64,000 nt of DNA, taken from Undaria pinnatifida. Lineage: Eukaryota; Sar; Phaeophyceae; Laminariales; Alariaceae. The translations under genes and the position numbers were made by a program. The stretch covers positions 8,285,128-8,349,127 of the forward strand of contig JABAKD010000013.1 of the NCBI GenBank assembly GCA_012845835.1. The letters are read 5' to 3'. Within the stretch, counting starts at the first letter, position 1; each line of letters begins with the position of its first letter. The notes beneath the pieces are model-generated. The model worked only from the letters and a program-made list of their open reading frames with translations, was not told where the DNA came from and did no database searches. Shown piece by piece: positions 12,601 through 21,600 of this stretch.

Positions 12601-15600
12601 CGCGGCTCCGTTCTTGATAATTTGCGCGCCATTCCTCCCAACATCCCGTGGCAGGTTCGGGAACTGGGGACCATCGGCATTTCTCTTTGTACTTCGGTGT
12701 CGGCCTCGGACTCATGCGACACGCCGTTGCGGCCTCGACTGAACGAGCTTATTTGGGGCATTTTGGAGCAAGGGTAGACTTTCGGGTACGTTCTGGTGTT
12801 CCCGTCTTTCTTGATCGCGGCATTGACGATATGACCAACGTGTGGCATTTGTTCGAATACGTAGCGTACGCGTTTGCTACCAAGAAACTGCGGTCGGCGA
12901 CCATCGAAAGCCATCTGTCGGCCATCAAGTTTTTTCATCGCATTTCACGCGGTTTCGAGCTCGACACAACTCACCCCATCATCGCGAGCGCCCTCAAAGG
13001 TGCGGCGCGCTCGCATGCCGAAGTGGGTAATCAGGCGACCGTGCGTCGGCCCGTGTCGTGAGCTATGTTGATTGCTGGCGAAACTTTGATCCCTGCTTGG
13101 CGTAACGGGGGGCGCGCGTTGTGGCTTGCGTTGTGTGCGTCGTTTTGTTTTTTGACCCGCGCGTCCGAAATGTTCGCGGAAACCCGGTCGCGTATCCACG
13201 AAACGTTTTGTTTACGGCGGGCAGACGTGGCTTTCTTTCGCGGGTGGGTACAGTTGGGGGTGGCGCAATGGTCGAGAGCCGACCTCGTCGGGGTTCGATT
13301 TCGTGGGTCTAAGGACGACCAGTTGCGCAAAGGGGCGGATGTTTCTAGCGTTCGGGCGGGTTCACCGAGGCCCGTGGGGGCCGGTGGCGGTGCTGTCGAT
13401 CTTATGCTCGAGTTGATGTCTTGTTGTTTGTTTTCGCCAACGTCGGCTCCCCTCGTGGCGTATGGCAGTGGTGGTGGCAGATGGTCCATGTGGACGAAGC
13501 AACAAGCGACGGTAGCCCTGCGAGAAGTGGTTGCGTTGGCGGGCGTGCGGGCGGATGAGTACGCCCTGCACTCCCTTAGGATTGGGGGCGCAACGCACTC
13601 ATCAGCAGGGGTGCCTCCCCAGAGACGTTGCAACGGGAGCGCCGGTGGGCGTCTGATGCCTATAAGGCGTACGTTCGTGGCCACGGGAAGGATGCCAGCC
13701 GGGTAGCAAATTTAATGGCCCAGGAGGAGATGGGTAACGGGATCCAGCCGGGGCAGGGTACAGATTGGGGGGAAGTTAACCCCATTCCAGAGCTAGAGGG
13801 GTAGAAGTCGACGTAACTACTTCAGCTAGTACGCAACCTTATCATTTGTGCCAAGCGGATAGAAAGAAGAAGTTGGATCTTGAGGTGCGCATCCTAGGGG
13901 TACAGCAAAGGGGGTAGGGGAGGGACGCAATGCGTCCGTAAGCTGAGCCAAATACCATTATTGGAGGCTGGCGTCGAAAGCTCGACATTGCCAGTTGGGA
14001 TGGAACTTGACTCAGGGTTACGGACGATAGCGTGGGGCTGCTGTTGGAGCAGCCCCGGGGGCCTGCCCCTCTCTTCGCCCCCCGTGCTCCGAGAGGGGGT
14101 TGCGCAATAATATGATACAACTTCGAAAGCAAAATACAAAAGTAAACCTTTTTGACTGGATCCCCCAGTCGGGAACTAAGCCGAAAAAGTTGAGTCGGAA
14201 AAGCCCTTTTTCGACTGTGTAAGACAGCCCGATTTGGGCTTCAGTCGAAAAAGGCCGTTTTCGACTGACAACTTCGACTGTGTAAGAAACGGCCTTACAT
14301 ACACACCAAAAAAAGAATGCTCGCACGATGCATACTGCTGTAGAGGGATTCAAAGCTGCGACCTTCTACCCATAACGAACACATATATGCTACTTCGTCG
14401 TAACGTAAAAATATATATATATATAATACACATACACACAAAAAAAAAAATAATCGGAGGTGTGATTCGAAACCACGACCTTCCAACCATTACTACTCAC
14501 CGCGGCGGGCTGCCGCCCGCCTAGGCTCCGCGCCCGCCCGTAATTTTCGAGGATACATGATACCTGGTATGCATTATGAGTGTAGAATTACAGGTAAATA
14601 CCTGCTGTTTATTGTTGTCGGCATTTCCCCATATACCATGAGGCAACACCGACGCTTGCATGTGTCACACGTGTGACGTGCATGCGTGCAGGTGTTCTGG
14701 CCCCAAAACTAAAACAACAAAAAGGGATTTTTTCATGTTTTCCAATGGCCACACGTCCGACTTTGAAAGTTGAGGACATAGCTACAAATCCTGCCCAGAC
14801 GTCACGCTTTTAAAATTTATACTTAGTGTTATTTTGGCCATGTTTTCACGTATATGTATTGTTCATAATACCACAGTGCCGATTTTCCGGTATAATAGTG
14901 CCTGTGAAATCGGTTGGCGCAGATGGGAGAAAGCAGTACTGTTTCCAGCCGACACATACCGGCATTACAGAAGGACCACCAATATCATACCAGGTATATT
15001 TTTATGACTTTATTTCGTTCTTACGCCACTCCCCTACGCACTTTCCGGAGGGGAACTTTGTACCGTATACAGGTGTGAAATGGCGTAAAATAGCAGGTAT
15101 GAAGGTATGAGAGGGTAACAATAATGAAAGTATCACGTTAAACGTACGCATTCCCACCTTGTCGCCGTCGATGTGGGAGTCCACCAGCTGGGCCACAAGT
15201 CGCCCCTTCGACACCGCCATCCGCAATGCGCCGACATTATTGCACCTCAGCGCCTTGAAAACCAGCTTGTAGAACACCCCGTGATAGAGATTGTTGTGGG
15301 GATATCGAAAGAACCAGCTGCACAGAACCTTCCACAGCTCGACAGGCAAGCTGTTTAGCTGCTTAGGATCCCGGTCGACAACCTCCACAATCACAGCTAC
15401 TAAGACGTACCGAAGCATAGTGAAAGGGCGCTTTACTTCGTATCCCGGGTGCGCCACCGTCTCCGCGTCTTCTTCTCTTTCCCCTCCTGTCCAGGGCAAA
15501 ACGCAACAAATTCAGACTTGACTTGGTTAGGAGCGTGTCTTAGGAGCGTGTCGACTGCCAAAAGTTCAGTAAAACATCACACACCTACTCGTTGGCCAAA

Positions 15601-18600
15601 CTTGGAAATAGCTAACGTCATGAATATATTCTTCAGTTACCGCAGACCGTGTCGTCTTCGTGTCGCGGCAGACCCCCTCTACTTAGTTTAGGCTATACTG
15701 GTATGTATGGTTACTCATATACGAGCTTCAGAACTATTTTACTCGAGCAGTATTACAGCAGTCTACACCATTGCATCATGGTGTGCGGCATACCTGAACC
15801 CGAATCATCGCAGTTGGAGACCGCGACACAAAATTTGGGTAACCAGGCCTGCAGCTGACCGTGAAGCAACTCCCGCACGGAGCTCAGGCGATTTGGAACC
15901 ACCGTAGTGGTCGGCTGTGAGTCATAAATAGACTGAACGGAGGGAAAGCAATTGCACACCACGATAGCAGTGCAGTTAGATACAACGCACAGCAGTACGC
16001 ACACTAGCAACGACAGTACTTGGTATACTACAGAGGGACCTATCGTACCGTGCGAGGGTTGACGAAGACGATATTGGCGTTTGCTGCCTTCTGGGTTATC
16101 CCCAGCAACGTTCTTGCGCTGTCTGTTCGCCTCTCTAATGGCAGATCCCTGTCAATCGCCATGGCTGCCAGTCCATCCACTAGCTCCTTGCAGTATCCAA
16201 TTGGTTGGAGTAGCAGCTCCCCGTTGTTGTCTGACGAAAGTCGGTCAACAACCTGAACAGTGGGTCCGAGAAATGCACGCTTCGTATTATGCCGCTAACT
16301 GGGCAGGACGCAATCCAACTTATCGACAGCGTAGTGTACATAGGCAGGCTCATCTAACTGGACGAATCACTTTGATGGCAGCATGCTCATGTTGTACAGT
16401 GCGCTGAGCATGCCGAGTCTCGATTGCGTTAGTCGGGTTAATTTCCAAAATTTCGAGCACTACAACTGACTAGCAGCCGGACACTTCGAAACACAACACG
16501 AACATAGATTCAATCGCATTTCATATGGTGCGACAACCCTAAAATAAAAGCGAAAGAGAGTGGTCGCTGTCCCCACAATTGCCCAAAACGTATGTACATA
16601 ATTTGAAACACAAATACTAGAGCGCATCAATATGGTGGGTTTGAGTTTTGAGCCTGGTGCAGCAACATCAAGCCCTCTCGCTCTTGTTAGGACGTAATAT
16701 TAATAGATATAAATGCGTCTACAGGGGCCGACACGAGCAGCCCAAGCGGGCTCGCTTTCACAGGGCTTTTTGGCCCGATTAGCTTGGCCCGACTAGCTTC
16801 TTTCATTTCTTGCTGCTGTCGCTTTCACAGACTTCTTGGCCCGACCAGCGACTAGCTTATTGCTTGCAAATTTTTGGCCCGACTACGAGCTTCTTTCATT
16901 TTCGCTGCGGCATGCAGGCCAAAATGTCTAGCTTCTACCTTCCGCAGACGTACCACTGCCACAACCCCAAAAAAGCAACACCAACCCCTTCAGGAACCGC
17001 CAACAACTCTGCCTGGAGTTATGAACACCGAATACGACATCAACACCAACACCAAAATTTCCAAGGCTGACGCAACGAGGGGCAAATGGGCTGCTGCTTC
17101 AAATGCTGCTGGTTGTAGTGCCGCCGAAACTGTTGCTGCTCTGTGTGTGCAACTCCACTGACTATCTGATGCGCTGATGTGGTCTGCGTGTGGTGCTTAT
17201 TATGCATCTACATGGGGCTCCCAAAAAATGCCGGTGCACTTGAGTGGGTATGCGTGTGTTTTTCGTTCAACGCACGACAGCATCACATACTCGTAGTGCC
17301 AGTTTATGTGTCAGCTTTTTTTTTTTTTCTTATCCTCCGGCGGATGGGGAAAAATAAAGCTTAAGCTCACCACACTTCCACGTATTATGTGTCAGCGCTA
17401 TTCAGGACGCCAACCCTATTAGAATACAGTTGCCATTCATAGTTACCTACGTACAGAGAGTGTCAGTCGTGCCAAGTGATTCTACCGGCACTATACAGAG
17501 CAATGGCACTATTTAACCGGCTCTATAATAGCCCGTTCTTTGCCAGCAATGAATGTCAGCGAAACGCTTATATCTGTGGTACAGATGCCTTCACGCGACA
17601 AACTCAACAGCATTTTTAGCACAGCGCAAGATAGCGTCATAACAGAAAGACAAGAAGAGCATGGGGGAAGCGGGGAAGCGGGGAAGGTCCTGCTGTGCTC
17701 TACTCTGCTGCTGCACGGTGTGTATGTAACTGACAAAAGTTTTTGCAGTGCATGGGTGTGTTTTCGCGTCTCAACACAGCAGTAGTTTTAATAGTAGTTG
17801 GAGCCATCAGTTAGTTGCTGCTCCTGATGTGACAAACTCCTGTCTTCGTTCGTTCCTCATCATCGCTTTTAGGCTTGTGTGACTTTCCCCAACCTACCCC
17901 AACCGTAACCATCCGAAGCTATACCCCAAAGAACGGTCCATTGCGGCTTCCGCGCGTTTGTACTACTACTTCTGTGGCGGACAAGTTGTTTTGTTGCAGG
18001 CAGTGTTCTCAAGCCCAATAAAAATGGTGGTTACATCAAGCTTACCGAGGATACACAGAAAAAAACGTGTAGCCACCACTATATGAACAGGTCCCCTGCA
18101 CTAATAATAAACATGTATAATGATTTAGCCATCTTTTTTGCTTATTGACCACCATGATTACTATGAACAAGGAAAAAACATCAGCAGCCAACGCATAATG
18201 AACGAACAAGAAGTACGTGTTTACGATTCTTTGGTATCGGGTAAAAAATATCATAAAATACAAAATATATTGCTGTTAATTATCCTGCTTTGCTGCTACT
18301 GCCTCCTCTGTTTTCCTGCTGTGCTACTATTAATACGAGCTCAGTACTTATTAAGTACTCGGTCACAGCTCGCTAACTCGATCGCTAGGATCCCTGTGCG
18401 CATTTCGTTCTCTTCTCTTGCTTCACCCTCCTTTGATTTGCTCGCTTTTTCCTCTCTTCATTGCCTACTTCACCGTTCCCTTCTACGTTTATGTTCATCA
18501 TAGTGCTCAAGTTCTACGCTCACTTTTTATTCTGCCTAGCATTCTGCCTCCATATATTTCACCTCAGAAGGGAGAACATTTACACTGAAAAAACCCGATT

Positions 18601-21600
18601 ATCTAGACGTATACGACATGGGGATTACGGCAGCACGTACAGACGATAGCAGTTACTTTTTGCATTTACGATGGGTCACCGAGGGGCACCAATCGTCGAT
18701 CGATACGTGTCGACAAACTACGCTTGAGCTGATATGCAGGACCGGGGGTATTCTATACTAGAAATATACCTGGTACCACATATATGCATAAGGGGAGGGG
18801 GGAAGGGGGGAGGGGGGAAGGGGGGAGGGGGGAAAGGGGGAGGGGGGAAGGGGGGAGGGGGGAAAGGGGGAGGGGGGGGGGAGGGGGGGGGGGGGCGTCC
18901 TGCCTAAGAGACTGAAGTCTGGGTCTGGCCATCATCGTCTTGAATTTGTGGGCCTTCCAATGGCCGTCACAAGTTAGCGTAAGGCCGCCCTGACTTCTTC
19001 GCCTTGTTGCGTTCTCTCCCCAGTGCCATTGATGCACTTGATACCCTCTATGAGCCCAATGCCGTCTTTAGTCAGTTCCTAGGGTCTGCTAGTATGACGT
19101 TTTTTCTCTTTCCTTCCCTTGCTTCCTCTTCTTGTCTTGTTCTTTCTTGCTTTTCTTGTCTTTTCTTTTCTCTCCTTGCCTTTTTCTTTTCTTTTCTTCT
19201 CTTTTCTTTTCTTTCCTTTCCTTTCCTTTCCCTTCTTATCTTTTCTTTGTTTCTTTTTTCCAATCGACTTGCGTCTGACGTGCGTATGCGTAGTGATAGG
19301 TACCACGTGTACTATATATGTGGTGGTCTTTCTTGGGCGGCAAGCGGTATAGTCGGTTTTTCCAGGCTCGAGTAGTTAGACGTATGCACCAGTACAGACC
19401 TGGCACATCGTAGGCTGACTCCCGATTTCACTTTGTATATGCTTCTGGCGGAGGTATGAGTTGCGTCAGCTGTGATATGTGCGTGTACCGCCTTTGGTTT
19501 GTTTGTGTTTTTTTCCTGGGGAATTCCTCAACTCCAGAGTGACTGGAGCCTGTCCTGTGACCACGGACTTGATTATGCGAGTTAATGTGTGAGAACAACA
19601 TACATAGGTTGGGTGGATGCGGAGAGCGCAAGTGTCTCCCAGAGAGCAGCGAATGAAGTGCGTACCTCAAGAAAAAGATCTGCGCAGGCAGATGCGTAAG
19701 CATCAGAGCTCTCTCGATCAAAAATTTTCTCCGCCACCCGCAGGAGAAACCGCCAGTCTGCCAGCCCATAATACAATCGCCACTTCGCTTGCGCAGATGC
19801 CTACACAGAAAAAACGGGGATGAGCGTACGCACCAAGGAAACACGTTGGATGTTGAAATATGGAACACGATGCGCCACGGAAACTCGCCACACGTCGAAA
19901 TACATTGGACACGATAATCACCACCCGAAAAATATCCATCGCCGCTTTGAGCAATGGAAGTAGCAGAACACCCACAAGTGCTCCTCGAGTTGTTAGTAGT
20001 GTAGAGTTTTGGTCACCTGGTAGGGAGCTACACCCGCCACCGACGGGAAAGTGAGGAGTTTCACCATTGTCTCGGACACAGGCGCGTGTTCCGCCCATCG
20101 AAGCATCGGTCCCAAATGTCGTTCCAAGGACTCGCGACATCGCCCCAACGTCTCGAACACCTGCGGAATCATGCAACATCACGGACAACCAAAAAATATT
20201 TCAATAAATGTTGCTTGAGTTGCAAACGTTCAAGTCAAACGCGATTTTGTCGTCGATTTTGTGCGGGCACGGCAACGGCCAACGTCCGGATTCGCGGTTC
20301 GATCGTCGTGAGAACGAAGGCATTGAGACACACATGTTTCCTTGCGCTGCTTGTTGTGTTGCCAACTATCACTGCAGCTTTCACTGTCGCTGATTCCCTA
20401 AGTTACACCACGCGAGCCCTCACGCATCTCCTTTCGCTGCCTGTTGCGTCGCCAAATACTGCTATAGATGGCTCCCCAAGTTACTGACTCTGTAGTACCT
20501 GAATCCCTAACGTACTCTCCACGAGCGCTCTAACCAACAGAAACAACGCAAGCCGACCTTTTTCGTTCCGATTTACTCACTACCCACATATCAACGCACT
20601 ATCGCCAGGTTAGATTCAACGATTGCACATTGAAGTCACAAGCCGTACCTCGTCAGCGTAAGACCTCAGCAGGTAGTCCAGCACACAGCATCCGTGATGC
20701 AAGCTCCCTTTTGCGCTGGGCCAGAACACTTTGAGGACAGCCATCGTCAGTTCCCGTGCTTTCTTAGCCAAGAACGCCCGGTGGGTATCTGACGGATCAT
20801 TGTTGGCCAGCAGCATTGTCGCCCTGACAAAAAAAAGGAATCGAGTTGCGTCGGCGATTGTGTACTTTCTGCGCAGGCAATATCGTGCGCAAAACTACGA
20901 TCGTCCAAGACACCCAGCGCACTCCTGATTTCATGGGGCTTACAATAGAAGTCACTCAATTTCATTCCCGCCGTGGGACACCATTGGGGTGTCCTACATT
21001 TTGGTGTTTTTCACAATGGATGGAACTAACCCTAACCCTAACTCATACGAAATATACCGATGAGTGTCCCCTAATGACGTCACTGGGGTGAAATGGTTGA
21101 AAAAAAACAATAATGTGTATCTCAGCACCTTTGCTAGGTATAGCGAAATTAATCTTGGTATACGGAAAGGAGGAAGCATGACTAGCGGCAACCGCGCCGG
21201 GGAAGTGTGAAGTTGTCATGGAGCTCGTTTCGATCAGACGCTCGCGTACAGGGGCATACATCATACAGACAAGTTAGATTGCATTTCTTGGACTAACTTC
21301 CACTGAATGCTGAATTCGTGCAAAGCGTACAGGCTCTTAAGGACATAATGCCTATTAACCATACTTCAAACCGCGTTTGGGGACAAGCTACCAGGAACCA
21401 GTCTGGGATAATTCGGAATTTTGCCGACGGGGTCGTGCATAAAGCAAAACAGCTTATTAGATACGCTATAGTAACCCACGGCTGTGGTGCAAGAACAATG
21501 TGCGCGGCCGTCAAATGGTTACCCTTGAGATTCCTCTAAAGTTTTCACGACAGACCCAGCGGCATCCGACTTTCTTATACTGGGCACGATTACCGAGGTT

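Larger units (their letters stand above)
8431..14147 (+). mobile_element. DIRS-like tyrosine-recombinase retrotransposon, degraded
   Basis: The 5.7-kb insertion encodes, in order, gag with a CCCH zinc finger, RT, RNase H, and a tyrosine recombinase. That order and the recombinase in place of an integrase are diagnostic of the DIRS order. The boundaries are set by comparison with the uninterrupted MITE copy at 38,132-38,942: the MITE matches up to gatccagtcgaaaag on the left and resumes at ttttgactggatc on the right. A few bases differ at the junction and no duplication is apparent, as expected for recombinase-mediated insertion. I could not resolve terminal or split direct repeats. It is GC-rich compared with its surroundings. 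Multiple stops and at least two frameshifts make it inactive as sequenced. Confidence 0.85.
7813..14294. mobile_element. 811-bp-type TIR element (MITE), copy 1, split by the DIRS-like insertion
   Basis: The left part (7,813-8,430) and right part (14,148-14,294) match, in order, the uninterrupted copy at 38,132-38,942. The ends are inverted (…CCATTTCTTAC… left, …GTAAGAAACGGCC right), and the element is flanked by tta on both sides (7,810-7,812 and 14,295-14,297). A 3-bp tta duplication and a GGCC-type end resemble PIF/Harbinger-derived MITEs. No transposase is present. The interrupting DNA is 8,431-14,147. Confidence 0.75.
16253..19665 (-). other. Intron 6, 3.4 kb, low-complexity rich
   Basis: The intron holds CT/TTCTGG-type repeats (ggcccgactagctt variants near 16,740-16,900), a G-rich minisatellite (18,791-18,897) and a long polypyrimidine tract (19,099-19,262). 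No exon could be supported inside it. Confidence 0.5.

Noticed and set aside
19072-19375. Lysine/glutamate-rich or serine/phenylalanine-rich proteins over the pyrimidine tract
   Set aside because: Pure composition effects of a low-complexity CT tract.
21028-21045. Telomere-like taaccctaaccctaact run
   Set aside because: Fewer than three repeats, inside an intron. Too short to be an interstitial telomere.
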